DNA from: Aneurinibacillus tyrosinisolvens
Lineage (GTDB): Bacteria > Bacillota > Bacilli > Aneurinibacillales > Aneurinibacillaceae
Reading direction: 5' to 3'
DNA: 64,000 bases
NCBI RefSeq assembly: GCF_001015055.1
Contig: NZ_BBWZ01000001.1
Location: 350,017 to 414,016, forward strand
Shown: piece after piece, positions 44,919 to 55,477 of the stretch
Numbering within the stretch: position 1 is the stretch's first letter
Layout: each line of letters starts with the position of its first letter
Made by a program: the position numbers and the translations under genes
The notes under the pieces: generated by a model
Told to the model about the DNA's origin: nothing
The model's input: the letters and a program-made list of their open reading frames with translations, nothing else
The model's database searches: none

Positions 44919-45168
44919 TGCTATGATGAGGAAGAGTATATCAGGATGCCATACCAGAGAGCGGGCCGCAGGTGGAAGGCTTGCATGGAAGTACTGATAG
45001 AAGGTAGCCTCGGAGCTGTTTGCCCGAAACTTCCAAGTAGGGTTAACCGGATTCAATCCGTTACATGATGAAGTGAGCCTCCCGGTATTTATTTGCTGCC
45101 GGGCTGGTTAACAAAGGTGGTACCGCGAGAATAACTTCTTCGTCCTTTGAGGATGAAGGAGTTTTTTT
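44919..45168 (+). ncRNA. T-box leader sensing uncharged tRNA-Val, controls valS
   Basis: The leader carries the full T-box layout. Stem I has AGTA (in GAAGAGTATATC) facing GGAA directly before the specifier triplet GTA (44991-44993, a Val codon), the distal AGAGAGC loop, and flanking helices ATCAG/CTGAT. The antiterminator has AAAGGTGGTACCGCG (45113-45127), whose TGGT bulge is complementary to the ACCA end of tRNA-Val (discriminator A). The competing terminator is ACTTCTTCGTCC/GGATGAAGGAGT (45134-45162) with T7. Uncharged tRNA-Val would stabilise the antiterminator and allow valS transcription. Confidence 0.9.
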
Positions 45169-45199
45169 ATTTCTGCAAAAGAAACACGGAGGGATAAGC

Positions 45200-47860
45200 A
45201 TGTCGAATTCACCAAATCAAAATGAAATGCCAACTAAATATGAGCCGAAGCAGGCTGAAGCGAAATGGTACCCATTCTGGCGGGACAACGGCTATTTTAA
45301 AGCGGAAAGAAATCCGGATAAGACGCCGTTCACGATTGTCATTCCCCCTCCGAATGTTACAGGAAACCTGCATATCGGACATGCATTAAACAATACGCTG
45401 CAGGACATTATGATCCGCTTTAAGAGAATGCAGGGATTTGATGCACTCTGGCTCCCGGGGATGGACCATGCCGGGATCGCCACCCAGGCACGCGTGGAAG
45501 GAAAGCTAAGGGAAGAAGGGCTTTCCCGCCACGATTTAGGGCGCGAGAAATTCGTGGAAACCGTATGGGAATGGAAAGAAAAGTACGCGGACATCATTCG
45601 TGAGCAGTGGACGAAGATGGGCCTCTCCCTTGACTACAGCCGCGAACGCTTCACGCTTGACGAAGGGCTGTCCCATGCGGTGCGCGAGGTGTTTGTCCGC
45701 CTGTACGAAAAAGGCCTCATCTATCGCGGTAAATATATCATTAACTGGGATCCGGCTACCCGGACCGCTCTTTCCGACATTGAGGTAGAATACAAAGATG
45801 TCCAGGGGGCTCTCTACCATTTGCGCTATCCGCTTGCCGACGGCAGCGGCTACATTGAAGTGGCGACAACGCGTCCGGAAACGATGCTGGGCGATACGGC
45901 GGTAGCGGTCCACCCGGATGATGAGAGATACCAGAAGCTTGTTGGAAAAACCGTGATTCTTCCGCTCGTCGGCAGGGAAATTCCGATTGTGGCGGATGAC
46001 TATGTTGATCGGGAATTCGGAAGCGGCGCGGTAAAAATCACGCCGGCCCATGACCCCAATGACTTCGAGCTCGGCCGGCGCCACCAGCTGCCGCAAATCC
46101 TCGTGATGGATGAATCGGGCAAGATGAACGAAAATGCTGGTGAGTATCAGGGACAGGATCGCTTCGAGTGCCGCAAAAACATCGTGCGTGACATGCAGGA
46201 GAAAGGCATCCTTTTCAAAATCGAAGAGCATATGCACTCCGTTGGGCACAGCGAGCGCAGCGGCGCCGTCGTAGAACCGTACCTTTCTACACAGTGGTTT
46301 GTAAAAATGGGGCCGCTCGCCGAACAGGCAATCGAAGACGCGAAATCGAAGCAGGGCGTCAAATTCGTACCGGATCGCTTCGAGAAAATTTACCTGCACT
46401 GGATTGAGAACGTGCGCGATTGGTGCATCTCACGCCAGCTATGGTGGGGACACCGCATCCCGGCGTGGTACTGTGACTCCTGCGGCGATATGATTGTGGC
46501 CCGCGAGGACGTTCACGAGTGCCCGAACTGCGGCAGCCAGGACATTCGGCAGGACAACGACGTGCTTGACACGTGGTTCAGCTCCGCGCTCTGGCCGTTC
46601 TCCACGCTGGGCTGGCCGGAAGAGACAGAAGATATGAAGCATTTCTACCCGACAGACGTGCTTGTAACCGGCTATGATATTATTTATTTCTGGGTTGCCC
46701 GCATGATCTTTACGGCGCTTGAGTTTACGGGAAAAAATCCGTTCGAATATGTGTTAATTACCGGGCTTGTCCGCGACGCGGAAGGCCGCAAAATGTCCAA
46801 ATCACTCGGCAACGGCGTTGATCCGATGGAAGTTATTGAGAAGTATGGCGCAGACGCCATGCGTTTCATGCTTGCCACCGGCTGCACACCGGGTAACGAC
46901 CAGCGTTTCCGCTGGGAGCGGGTAGAATCTGCCCGTAACTTTGCGAATAAAATCTGGAACGCCTCCCGCTTTGCGCTGATGAATATGGAAGGCTTTACGT
47001 ACGATGAAATCGACATCAGCAGCAATCTGGGCATTGCGGACCAGTGGATTTTACACCGTTTGAACGAAACGGTGAAAGAAACAAGCCGCCTGCTGGATAG
47101 CTTTGAATACGGCGAAGTGGGCCGTGTGCTCTATAACTTCATCTGGGATGAGCTGTGCGATTGGTACATTGAGGTAGCTAAGCTTCCGCTCTATGGCGAA
47201 GACGAAGCGGCGAAGAAAACCACACGTTCTGTTCTTGCTTATGTGCTCGATCAAACGATGCGCCTGCTTCACCCGTTCATGCCGTTTATTACCGAAGAAA
47301 TCTGGCAGCACCTGCCGCATAAAGGAGAAAGCCTCATTACCGCTTCCTGGCCCAAATACCGGCCGGAGCTTGTTAACGAGGAATCCGTCAAGCAAATGAG
47401 CCTGCTGATGGATGTAATCCGCAGCGTGCGCAACATCCGCGCGGAAGTCAACGTGCCGATGAGCAAGAAAATCGAGCTGTTAATTAAGGCAACGAACGAA
47501 GAGACCCTCTCTTATCTTGAGAACGGCAGGCAATACATTGAACGCTTCTGCAATCCGGAAGTGTTAAAAATAAGCATGGATCTGGATGCGCCGGAGAAAG
47601 CGATGTCCTCCGTGCTTACAGGGGCGGAGCTTTACCTGCCGCTCGCCGGGCTCATTGATATCGAGCAGGAAGTGGGCCGCCTTGAGAAAGAGCTGGCCAC
47701 GCTCAACGCCGAGGTGGAAAGAGTACAGAAAAAGCTGGCGAACAAAGGTTTTGTAGACAAGGCGCCTGCGCAGGTGATTGAACAGGAACGCGCAAAAGAA
47801 AAAGACTACCTGGATAAACAAGCAAAAGTGCAAGCGCGCATTCAGGAACTTAAAGGGTGA
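45200..47860 (+). CDS. valS: Valyl-tRNA synthetase
   Basis: 886 aa class I synthetase. HIGH motif in '[20 protein letters not shown]', editing domain about 190-370 ('[17 protein letters not shown]', '[20 protein letters not shown]'), zinc pairs 'YCDSCGDM' and 'CPNCGSQD', KMSKS as '[18 protein letters not shown]', and the C-terminal coiled coil ('[19 protein letters not shown]'). CACGGAGGGA precedes the ATG. Controlled by the T-box. Stop overlaps folC (GTGA). Confidence 0.98.
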   Translation: MSNSPNQNEMPTKYEPKQAEAKWYPFWRDNGYFKAERNPDKTPFTIVIPPPNVTGNLHIGHALNNTLQDIMIRFKRMQGFDALWLPGMDHAGIATQARVEGKLREEGLSRHDLGREKFVETVWEWKEKYADIIREQWTKMGLSLDYSRERFTLDEGLSHAVREVFVRLYEKGLIYRGKYIINWDPATRTALSDIEVEYKDVQGALYHLRYPLADGSGYIEVATTRPETMLGDTAVAVHPDDERYQKLVGKTVILPLVGREIPIVADDYVDREFGSGAVKITPAHDPNDFELGRRHQLPQILVMDESGKMNENAGEYQGQDRFECRKNIVRDMQEKGILFKIEEHMHSVGHSERSGAVVEPYLSTQWFVKMGPLAEQAIEDAKSKQGVKFVPDRFEKIYLHWIENVRDWCISRQLWWGHRIPAWYCDSCGDMIVAREDVHECPNCGSQDIRQDNDVLDTWFSSALWPFSTLGWPEETEDMKHFYPTDVLVTGYDIIYFWVARMIFTALEFTGKNPFEYVLITGLVRDAEGRKMSKSLGNGVDPMEVIEKYGADAMRFMLATGCTPGNDQRFRWERVESARNFANKIWNASRFALMNMEGFTYDEIDISSNLGIADQWILHRLNETVKETSRLLDSFEYGEVGRVLYNFIWDELCDWYIEVAKLPLYGEDEAAKKTTRSVLAYVLDQTMRLLHPFMPFITEEIWQHLPHKGESLITASWPKYRPELVNEESVKQMSLLMDVIRSVRNIRAEVNVPMSKKIELLIKATNEETLSYLENGRQYIERFCNPEVLKISMDLDAPEKAMSSVLTGAELYLPLAGLIDIEQEVGRLEKELATLNAEVERVQKKLANKGFVDKAPAQVIEQERAKEKDYLDKQAKVQARIQELKG

Positions 47861-49203
47861 GGGCTGTGATTCCAAAAACGATTGAAGAATGCCTCTCCTG
47901 GCTGGACAGCCTGGAAAAGTTTTCGATACGGCCGGGTCTTGAGCGAATGGAATATATGATGGAGCGGCTGGAGCATCCACACCGGAGGCTTAAATTCATT
48001 CATGTGGCAGGCACAAACGGAAAAGGTTCAACATGCATGTTCTTGCACAGCATGTTGAGGAAAGCAGGCCATGACACCGGCCTGTTTACCTCCCCATATA
48101 TCGGGTCGTTTCAGTCGCGCATTCAATACAATGAAGAAGTTATTTCTCAAGAATCGCTTCTCCTGCTCGTGCAGCGGCTGTATCCGATTGTAGAGGAAAT
48201 GAAGGGGACGGAAGCCGGCGAGCCGACCGAATTTGAAGTCATTACAACACTGGCTATCCTGTATTTCGCAACCGTCACTTACCCGGATATTGTCATCTGG
48301 GAGACGGGGCTGGGGGGACGCTGGGATTCAACCAATATTGTTCATCCGCTTGCCTCGATTATCACCAATGTCGGATTTGATCATATGAATATACTAGGAG
48401 AGGATCTTCCCGCTATTGCCCGGGAAAAGGCTGGGATTATCAAAAGCGGGGTTCCAATGATTACGGGGGAAAAGAAAGAGGAAGTGCTTGATGTCCTGCT
48501 TGGGACGGCAAAAGAAAAGATGGCGGCACCTTACCGGGCAGGCGTAGAGTTTCGTACGCACCGCTACCCTGCAGGCGCTGGCGAAGAGATGGCGGAAGTG
48601 TTTGACTATGAAAGCATATTCGGCAGCTTTAAAGGGTGCACGCTCCACATGATCGGTGAGCATCAGGTGGAAAATGCTGCAACGGCGATTATGGCCCTGC
48701 AGGTCGTCAATCAATATTACGCTCTTTATGTCGAGGAGAAGCATATAATGGAAGGACTTTGGGACGCTTCGCTTCCCGGCCGGTTCGAGCAGATTAGCGA
48801 GAAACCGACCGTCCTGCTTGATGGGGCGCACAATGTGGAGGGAATGGAAGCGTTAGTCAAAACGCTGGGTGATTTTTATCCTGGGAAAAAAGTCTCTCTT
48901 GTTTTTTCAGTCCTTAGCGATAAAAAATATGTAGAGATGATTTCCATGCTTGCCCCGCACTGCAGCCGGGTATGGGCAACAAGGGGAAGCCATCCGCGTG
49001 CCGCATCATCCGAGGAGCTGGCGGATGTTTTTCAAAGCGCAGCACCAAACCTGACCGTATATGCCAGTGAGAATTGGCAGGAGGCCCTGCAGGAGGCGAT
49101 ACATACCGTCACCGATGAGGATGTCCTTCTGGTGGCCGGATCGTTGTATTTCATTTCGGACGTTAAAAAAGAGTGGAAAGTAAACAGGAAAGCTGGTGAA
49201 TAA
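47857..49203 (+). CDS. folC: Folylpolyglutamate/dihydrofolate synthase
   Basis: 448 aa Mur-ligase-type enzyme adding glutamate to folates. P-loop '[21 protein letters not shown]', '[15 protein letters not shown]', '[14 protein letters not shown]', '[13 protein letters not shown]', '[18 protein letters not shown]'. GTG 47857 overlaps the valS stop; GTG 47866, with AAAGGG eight bases upstream, is an equally good start (three residues shorter). valS-folC is the B. subtilis order, where comC follows. Confidence 0.95.
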   Translation: MRAVIPKTIEECLSWLDSLEKFSIRPGLERMEYMMERLEHPHRRLKFIHVAGTNGKGSTCMFLHSMLRKAGHDTGLFTSPYIGSFQSRIQYNEEVISQESLLLLVQRLYPIVEEMKGTEAGEPTEFEVITTLAILYFATVTYPDIVIWETGLGGRWDSTNIVHPLASIITNVGFDHMNILGEDLPAIAREKAGIIKSGVPMITGEKKEEVLDVLLGTAKEKMAAPYRAGVEFRTHRYPAGAGEEMAEVFDYESIFGSFKGCTLHMIGEHQVENAATAIMALQVVNQYYALYVEEKHIMEGLWDASLPGRFEQISEKPTVLLDGAHNVEGMEALVKTLGDFYPGKKVSLVFSVLSDKKYVEMISMLAPHCSRVWATRGSHPRAASSEELADVFQSAAPNLTVYASENWQEALQEAIHTVTDEDVLLVAGSLYFISDVKKEWKVNRKAGE

Positions 49204-49204
49204 A

Positions 49205-50614
49205 GTGAACGCATCGACTGAGAAGGTTCAGGAAGAAGAGAAGCGTGAACATGTTCATTTTATTGGCATTGGCGGGTATGGCATGAGCGCCATAGCCAGA
49301 GTCATGCTGGACATGGGTTACCATGTAACAGGTTCCGATGTGGCCCGCAAGGAACTAACGGAAAAATTACAGAAAAAAGGTGCGCACGTATTCATCGGTC
49401 ACCAGAAAGAAAACATATCAGGAGCCGATCTCGTTGTATATTCAACCGACATTCCGAAAGAGAATGTCGAGTTAACAGCCGCCCAGGAGTATTCTATCCC
49501 GCTCATTCACCGCTCCAAAATGCTGGCGCGATTGCTGAATGAGAAGAAGGGCGTTGCCGTGGCAGGCGCGCACGGGAAGACGACAACCACTTCGATGATT
49601 TCCCTCGTAATGGAAAAGACCGGGGCGGACCCGACTTACATTATCGGCGGGGAAATTATGGATATCGGCAGCAATGCGAGAGCAGGGAAAGGCGACTTCG
49701 TTGTCGCGGAAGCGGACGAAAGCGATGGTACATTTCTCGAATATTTCCCGCAGATCGCGGTTGTAACGAACATTGAACCGGACCACCTGGAGAACTATGG
49801 CGGAGACTTTGAGAACTTAAAGAAGGCATATCGCCAGTTCTTATCCCAGGTAAAGGACGAGGGCACAGCGATCGTTTGTATTGATGATAATTATGTGCAG
49901 GATATGCTTGCCGAGCAGAAGGAACGTATCTCGCTCATTACGTACGGAATTAAGCAGGATGCGGATTATACGGCTGAAAACATCGAACCGGGTGACCGCA
50001 CGATATCGTTTGATGTGGTGTACAAGGGAGCGCGGCTGGGCCGTATGAAATTATCGGTTCCCGGCATGCATAATGTATACAATGCACTCGGCACAACGGC
50101 TGTTTGTATTGAGGCGGGACTTTCGTTTGAGGAGATTGCCGTCGCGATTACGAGCTTCCGGGGAGCGAAGCGCCGCTTTCAGGTCATCGGGGAAGTGAAC
50201 GATGTGCTTGTGGTGGATGATTATGCGCACCACCCGACGGAGATTGAGGCGACGCTGGAGGCAGCGCGGTCGACGAACCGCCGGATTGTGGCGATTTTCC
50301 AGCCACAGCGGTATACGCGGACGTTTTTCCTGCTGGATGCGTTCAGCCGGGCGTTTACGGAAGCGGATGAAGTGATGATTACGGATATTTATTCGCCGGC
50401 GAATGACCCAGAGATTGAAGGGGTGAGCGCGGAGCGGCTGGTGGAGCTGATTAAAGAGAATAGCAACGCGAACGCCAGTTATGCGGCATCGAAGGAGATT
50501 GTGCTGGAGCATCTGCTAAAGGTGGTTAAGCCCGGTGACCTGGTGATTACGATGGGTGCGGGTGATATCTGGAAGGTTGCGGAGCAGTTGGTTGAGGAAT
50601 TGGGAGAAAAATAA
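49205..50614 (+). CDS. murC: UDP-N-acetylmuramate--L-alanine ligase
   Basis: 469 aa; adds L-Ala to UDP-MurNAc in peptidoglycan synthesis. 'HFIGIGGYGMSAIARVMLDM', ATP loop 'VAGAHGKTTTTSMISLVM', 'VAEADESDGTFLEYFP', 'VTNIEPDHLENYG', 'VVDDYAHHPTEIEATL', 'FQPQRYTRTFFLLDAF'. GTG 49205 with GGTGA upstream is taken; GTG 49196 overlapping folC is possible. The 3' third is visibly richer in G and C than the AT-rich DNA that follows it. Confidence 0.96.
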   Translation: MNASTEKVQEEEKREHVHFIGIGGYGMSAIARVMLDMGYHVTGSDVARKELTEKLQKKGAHVFIGHQKENISGADLVVYSTDIPKENVELTAAQEYSIPLIHRSKMLARLLNEKKGVAVAGAHGKTTTTSMISLVMEKTGADPTYIIGGEIMDIGSNARAGKGDFVVAEADESDGTFLEYFPQIAVVTNIEPDHLENYGGDFENLKKAYRQFLSQVKDEGTAIVCIDDNYVQDMLAEQKERISLITYGIKQDADYTAENIEPGDRTISFDVVYKGARLGRMKLSVPGMHNVYNALGTTAVCIEAGLSFEEIAVAITSFRGAKRRFQVIGEVNDVLVVDDYAHHPTEIEATLEAARSTNRRIVAIFQPQRYTRTFFLLDAFSRAFTEADEVMITDIYSPANDPEIEGVSAERLVELIKENSNANASYAASKEIVLEHLLKVVKPGDLVITMGAGDIWKVAEQLVEELGEK

Positions 50615-50620
50615 AGGGAA

Positions 50621-50704
50621 CTTTCTAAAAGTAAATACCTATGTAAAATAGCCTTTCTTTTTCCGATATGGTTAAAGAAAGGCTATTTTCTATGTTTTAG
50701 AAAG
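50621..50704. repeat. Nested inverted repeats after murC; inner part a likely terminator
   Basis: Inner arms AAAATAGCCTTTCTTT (50645-50660) and AAAGAAAGGCTATTTT (50674-50689), 16 bases, perfect, loop 13. Outer arms CTTTCTAAAA (50621-50630) and TTTTAGAAAG (50695-50704), 10 bases, perfect. The inner hairpin probably ends murC transcripts (TTTTCTATGTTTT tail); the outer pair is not needed for that. Confidence 0.75.
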
Positions 50705-50875
50705 GAAACTTCTAAATAGGGTTTTCAAGACAGCTAAGAAGAGTGAGATGAAGGCCGGTGCATACGGGTCTTTTGAACCTATAACTAATCCCAATTCATA
50801 GTAGAAACGATTTAGAGTATGGGATATGATAGAAGCAGGATAAAGTTAGGTTTCTTTAGAAGAGAGGGAAAAATA

Positions 50876-53587
50876 TTGAAAAAATTATTCCGTATCCTCC
50901 TATCATTTGTAATTTTGTTGGGACTGTTAGTTTGGAACCCGAGTAATTCTTCTGCACACCTATTTGGAAAAAAAATTAAGATGATTTCTATTCCCAGTGC
51001 AGTCGAAATGTATGAAGGTGAAACATTCATTATGAATGCATCTGTGTTATTTAAAAGGTTTCCTCTTAAATGGGAATGGACTAACCCTGATGTACTTTCT
51101 ATTAATGGAAAAACAACTGGCAAAGAAGTTTATGGTAGTCGTGTTGAGATTAAGGCAAATAAAATTGGAACATCAACGATTACTGTTAAGTATATTAGCC
51201 ACTATGGTTATCTAACCGCCGCTACGTGTGTAGTTACCGTTAAGCCCCTGGGTACAGGACCATCACTTGATGCGAATATTACGACAAGTACGCCGGTAGT
51301 GATTAAACCGGAGAACGGTAATGGAGTGGGCAACATTAACATCGAGGTTCTGCCTTTTGGGAAAGCACAGACAACAGCTAGGAAGCCAGCAGATGTTGTT
51401 TATGTGTTAGATACATCTAGTAATATGGGGCTCTCGATTTATCAGGCAAGAGGGACCATTCTAAACTCAATCGATAATTTTATTGCCGCCAATAGTGGAG
51501 TAAATAGCAAAAATGATCGAATTGGTCTTCTGTATTTTAATAATAACACAACAGTGGCAAGCCAATTAATCTCCAACAACAATAATGGGTTTGAAAATAT
51601 AAAAAGAGAAGTGGATAAACTTGGTTTGTTAGATATTGACTGGCACTTCGAGGGATGGCTGCCAAAGGTAAAGCCAAGAAGTAACTATGCTGATGCACTA
51701 ACAATGGCTAAAAGTATGTTGAATGATCCACAGAGAAATAAATATATTGTGTTCCTGGCAGCTGGGGAACCAACTCTGCCAGAAAATAATGAACGGGCTA
51801 AAGAAGAAGCAAAAAAAATAGTGGAACAGTTTGCTGGAAATATTACCTTGCACTCTGTAGCATTAGACTTAAATGAGAACGGTGAAAAGTTCTTAAAATC
51901 TCTTTCCGATTTAACAGGTGGAATGTCGCTTAGAAGTAATTCAGATGGTCTTCAAAATCTGTTCGATCAAATCACGAGGAGAATCAATCAAGTTTCGTTA
52001 ACTGAAGCAAAGTTGAAAATTAAATTGCCTGCCAATGTTTTCCTAAGCCAAGATGCTTCCGCTACTATAGAAGGGGCAAATGGCCAACGTTATGCAGTTA
52101 TAAATCTGCCCAATGTACCGTTTAATGCGAATGGAGTTGATACTTCGGCAATTAACACCGCTGAACTGACAAAACAGTTGAATCTTGAATTTACATCGGT
52201 TGGGGAATATGTTTTCAATGATATTAAAATTACATATAACGATATAAATAATGCTCCACAGGAAAAGAAAGTAAACGCTGAAGTGAATATCCGCGTAGAG
52301 GCACAAAGGATCCCTGTAACGAATGTAGCTTTAGAAGATTCCGTTACGATTGAAAAAGGAACGATTTACAGCCTTGTTCCTGTCTTTACTCCGGAAAATG
52401 CAACGGATCAAGAAGTAACCTGGACAACAGATAAGCCGGGGATAGTGACCGTAGATGATGAGGGAGTTTTGACGGGTGTAGCTCCGGGAACAGCTAATGT
52501 CACGGTAACAACGCACGATGGGAATTTTTCGGACACTTGTATTGTGACCGTCACTGAACCAGGGGTGCCTGTTACGAGAGTTGTCGTACAGCCCTCCAAG
52601 CTTAATTTGACAACAGGTCAAGTAAGTGAGCCTCTTGTCGCAAGTGTAGTACCCGATACTGCAACAAACAAAAGGGTTATTTGGAGTTCTAGTAATGATA
52701 CAGTAGCCAGTGTGGACCAAGAAGGAAGAGTTAAGGCAAACGGCACAGGTACTGTTATAATTACTGCGACAACAGAAGACGGCGGGTATCAGGGAACATG
52801 TGAAGTTACGGTTACTCCTCCCATCACAACTTTTACTGCTGTTGGAGAAAAAATAGGTACAGGAAGCGCAGCTGCGGGAAGAATAACTGTGATACCTGAT
52901 GCTCATGTATTAGAATCAGTAAAATTCAGATGGATACTCTCTGATTCTTCGGGAGTTCCACTTCCACGAACTGAATGGAATAATTTCACTGCAATATCAC
53001 CAGCGGAAGGAATCCCACTTGTACCTAATGGTGTGCAATATATTAGAGTAGAAATGCTTCAGGATTTTAATGGGAATGGAACAACCACTGACGAATATGA
53101 AACGGTAGTTAGGGTTGTTCCCATTAGTAATGACATAATCGGTGATTGGATAGAACAAGAGACTAGAAACAATAAATTCACTGTTGAGACTTTTTCACCT
53201 CACTCGGATAGCTCAACAGCAAACAGCAATGCCGCTACAAAGGTAGTTGTAACGTTGCATAACTTGCCTGAAGGTGTCACGAAAGAGCAACTGGTACCAA
53301 GGTATATTCTTATAAATACCTCAGGTGAGAAGAATACGGCGGAAACGGAAAAATACGTGAAAGAAAATTTGACACAAATTGTTTCAAAATCTCATATTAT
53401 TAAATCAACGCTTAATACACATAACCAGTATGTATTCTATTTGAAACCACCGCAATCAACCGCTGGAAGATATAGAATTCTTTTCACGCTTGGGTTGTCT
53501 GATAGAAACCTTACAGAATCTGAGCTTCAGCAGCTGTATATAATAACAAACCCGTTTAATATGGAGTACAAGGCAAATTTAAACTGA
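50876..53587 (+). CDS. Secreted VWA-domain protein with Ig-like (BIG2) repeats; candidate pilus-associated adhesin
   Basis: 903 aa. Signal peptide about 1-27 (KKLFRILLSFVILLGLLVW... SSAH). A BIG2-like domain about 35-130; a von Willebrand A domain about 172-390 with 'DVVYVLDTSSNMG' (MIDAS-like D-T-S-S-N, fifth position Asn not Ser, Asp about 179), 'DRIGLLYFNNNT', 'YIVFLAAGEPTLPE', 'LTGGMSLRSN'; BIG2 repeats about 478-561 ('DQEVTWTTDKPGIVTVDDEG') and 563-646 ('NKRVIWSSSNDTVASVDQEG'); a C-terminal beta domain. No LPXTG or lipobox. TTG 50876 has GAGAGGG upstream. AT-rich. Convergent with three minor pilin genes, which suggests a PilY1-like role. Confidence 0.8.
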   Translation: MKKLFRILLSFVILLGLLVWNPSNSSAHLFGKKIKMISIPSAVEMYEGETFIMNASVLFKRFPLKWEWTNPDVLSINGKTTGKEVYGSRVEIKANKIGTSTITVKYISHYGYLTAATCVVTVKPLGTGPSLDANITTSTPVVIKPENGNGVGNINIEVLPFGKAQTTARKPADVVYVLDTSSNMGLSIYQARGTILNSIDNFIAANSGVNSKNDRIGLLYFNNNTTVASQLISNNNNGFENIKREVDKLGLLDIDWHFEGWLPKVKPRSNYADALTMAKSMLNDPQRNKYIVFLAAGEPTLPENNERAKEEAKKIVEQFAGNITLHSVALDLNENGEKFLKSLSDLTGGMSLRSNSDGLQNLFDQITRRINQVSLTEAKLKIKLPANVFLSQDASATIEGANGQRYAVINLPNVPFNANGVDTSAINTAELTKQLNLEFTSVGEYVFNDIKITYNDINNAPQEKKVNAEVNIRVEAQRIPVTNVALEDSVTIEKGTIYSLVPVFTPENATDQEVTWTTDKPGIVTVDDEGVLTGVAPGTANVTVTTHDGNFSDTCIVTVTEPGVPVTRVVVQPSKLNLTTGQVSEPLVASVVPDTATNKRVIWSSSNDTVASVDQEGRVKANGTGTVIITATTEDGGYQGTCEVTVTPPITTFTAVGEKIGTGSAAAGRITVIPDAHVLESVKFRWILSDSSGVPLPRTEWNNFTAISPAEGIPLVPNGVQYIRVEMLQDFNGNGTTTDEYETVVRVVPISNDIIGDWIEQETRNNKFTVETFSPHSDSSTANSNAATKVVVTLHNLPEGVTKEQLVPRYILINTSGEKNTAETEKYVKENLTQIVSKSHIIKSTLNTHNQYVFYLKPPQSTAGRYRILFTLGLSDRNLTESELQQLYIITNPFNMEYKANLN

Positions 53588-53628
53588 GTTATAGTTTATC
53601 TTTGCTATATAATTTGAAGGAAAACTAA

Positions 53629-53662
53629 AATACAGCCTATCTCACCTGAGATAGGCTGTATT
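53629..53662. terminator. Terminator between the VWA gene and the minor pilin operon
   Basis: AATACAGCCTATCTCA, two-base loop, and its exact complement: 16-base perfect arms. On the minus strand it is followed by TTTTAGTTTTCC, so it best serves the pilin operon, but can stop both. Confidence 0.75.
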
Positions 53663-53676
53663 GCTGTTCGAAGAAT

Positions 53677-55473
53677 TCAATCCTCTTTTGTTTTCTGATG
53701 TAATTCAAAAATATCGACATATACATTCCTGGAAGAAGGAAGGCCTTTTGTTGGAGAATCAAAGATGTTTTGATTAAACTGAATTGTTAGTCTCGTCCTC
53801 CCTTTACTATCTGATAGATCGCGCTTCGCATTCAATTCGATGTATCCTTTATTTTCATTACTGCCCTCTTCATTGTAGAGTCCGCCGAATATAGAACCAT
53901 TTATTTTTACAACAGAATCATAAGCATACAATTCGAGATTTTTTTCGGAGTAGAGAAAGACATTTAACGGATTTATCTTATCAATGGATTTGTTAGTATT
54001 TTGCTTTTCAAATGTAATAGTTCCTGTAGACAATATTACCAAATTCTTTGGCTGTAGGGTATTGATATCGTTAATCAATACATCACCATCTACAAAAATA
54101 GTACCGGTGACAGCTATATCACCTAATATATCCAAGTTCCCTTTGATATACATAACTCCATCAAATGTAAAGGGATCCGTATTAGTAGAATCGCCAAAGG
54201 AGGCGGGAGTTCCAAGTTCCACATTCACACGTTTTGTACCGTTAGAATTGATATAAATTGCCGGTATGCCCTGGTTAAGAACATTGCCAGCCATTCTTAT
54301 GAAAGGGGTTTGATAATTATCGGTTTCATTTGAGATAGTTGAATTTATATCAAAATATAAAGGTTTAATAGAATCATTATTAAAACCATTCGGTTTATTC
54401 GATGGGGAGGTGTATTCAAAATCGCTATCGTTTAAACTGATAACTTGATAAGCACCCGGCTTATTTACATAGTATTGAATAACCTCAGTTAAATTAGAAG
54501 CAGTAGAAGGAACTCCCGGGTTTATAATGTCTTGAAAATCAGATGCAACACTGGCAGACTGCCCAGTCCTAATAAAAGGGGCTTCGTATCCCGCCTCATA
54601 TGAAACATTCGGAGTTATTTTCCCCGTATCAGGAGGTGTGTCACCTAAGGGTAGGAATAATGATTTAATACTGTCACGTGCAAATGAGTCCTTTGTAATT
54701 GGCGGTATAGTAGAATCTATCTCATAATCGAGAATAGGAGGTTTCGTACCCAATGTTTTTACAGTTGGTTTAACATTATATTGGAATCCGTCTTTCGGTA
54801 TATTAATAAACCCCTGAATGTACGGTTTGTTTTTAGGCCCCCCTGGTACTTCAGTAGGCTCGTTGACCTTGTAGTCTCCGCTGTCCTTGTATCTAATGGC
54901 ATCACTTAACACCATCTTTTTATCGGCGTAAACGTCTCCAATAACATTGCTTCCCCCGAATAACCGAAGTTCTCCTGGAGTAGAAACGGCATAATGGAAG
55001 GCTGCAGGTATAGTATTAATATAAATATTAGCTGCTAATATGTAAGGCTTGGAATTTCCGTTAGCAGGTTTTCCGGTTGATATAAGTTCAGCTTTATAGT
55101 TATAAGGAGCGTAGTCACCGGATAAGGGATTTGAAACAAAAGAGGCATCGTTAGTTTTGAGTTGAATTGTATATGAGTTATTAGTTGGTTTAAGAGTAAT
55201 GGTAATTCCATCTTTTAATAGTTTAATGTATGGGTCCGCGTCTAAATTGACAAGAGAATCACGAGTTTTAAACCTCTTTTTTAACTCCTTTTGTACGTGT
55301 TCAACACCCATTTCTGCTAGAATTTTCCCTTGAAAATGATCCTCTGTTGTTTTAACATTTCTTGCGCTATTTATAACAGCAGAGGAAATAACGATCCCCA
55401 AAATAGTGAAAATAACAATAAGGAATATGCTGATTAGTAAGGCTGAGCCTCTTTCGTTTTTTCTTATTAACAA
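53677..55473 (-). CDS. PilX/GspK-like minor pilin with large beta domain, 598 aa
   Basis: The N terminus MLIRKNERG-SALLISIFLIVIFTILG is a short basic leader, Gly, then a 20-residue hydrophobic helix, the prepilin pattern, but mature position 5 is Ile/Ser rather than Glu, as in PilX and GspK. A beta-rich ectodomain follows, with repeated short strands around 430-520 ('GVMYIKGNLDILGDIAVTG', 'TIFVDGDVLIND') like polymer-forming/bactofilin-type repeats. TTG start 55473 with AAGGTGAAA upstream, four bases after the previous gene. Last gene of the minus-strand operon. Role as pilus tip or initiation subunit is inferred. Confidence 0.7.
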   Translation of the reverse strand: MLIRKNERGSALLISIFLIVIFTILGIVISSAVINSARNVKTTEDHFQGKILAEMGVEHVQKELKKRFKTRDSLVNLDADPYIKLLKDGITITLKPTNNSYTIQLKTNDASFVSNPLSGDYAPYNYKAELISTGKPANGNSKPYILAANIYINTIPAAFHYAVSTPGELRLFGGSNVIGDVYADKKMVLSDAIRYKDSGDYKVNEPTEVPGGPKNKPYIQGFINIPKDGFQYNVKPTVKTLGTKPPILDYEIDSTIPPITKDSFARDSIKSLFLPLGDTPPDTGKITPNVSYEAGYEAPFIRTGQSASVASDFQDIINPGVPSTASNLTEVIQYYVNKPGAYQVISLNDSDFEYTSPSNKPNGFNNDSIKPLYFDINSTISNETDNYQTPFIRMAGNVLNQGIPAIYINSNGTKRVNVELGTPASFGDSTNTDPFTFDGVMYIKGNLDILGDIAVTGTIFVDGDVLINDINTLQPKNLVILSTGTITFEKQNTNKSIDKINPLNVFLYSEKNLELYAYDSVVKINGSIFGGLYNEEGSNENKGYIELNAKRDLSDSKGRTRLTIQFNQNIFDSPTKGLPSSRNVYVDIFELHQKTKED

Positions 55474-55477
55474 AATT

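Noticed and set aside
53984..54256. Plus-strand ORF within the PilX-like gene
   Set aside because: Antisense to a gene with a clear prepilin N terminus and operon context.
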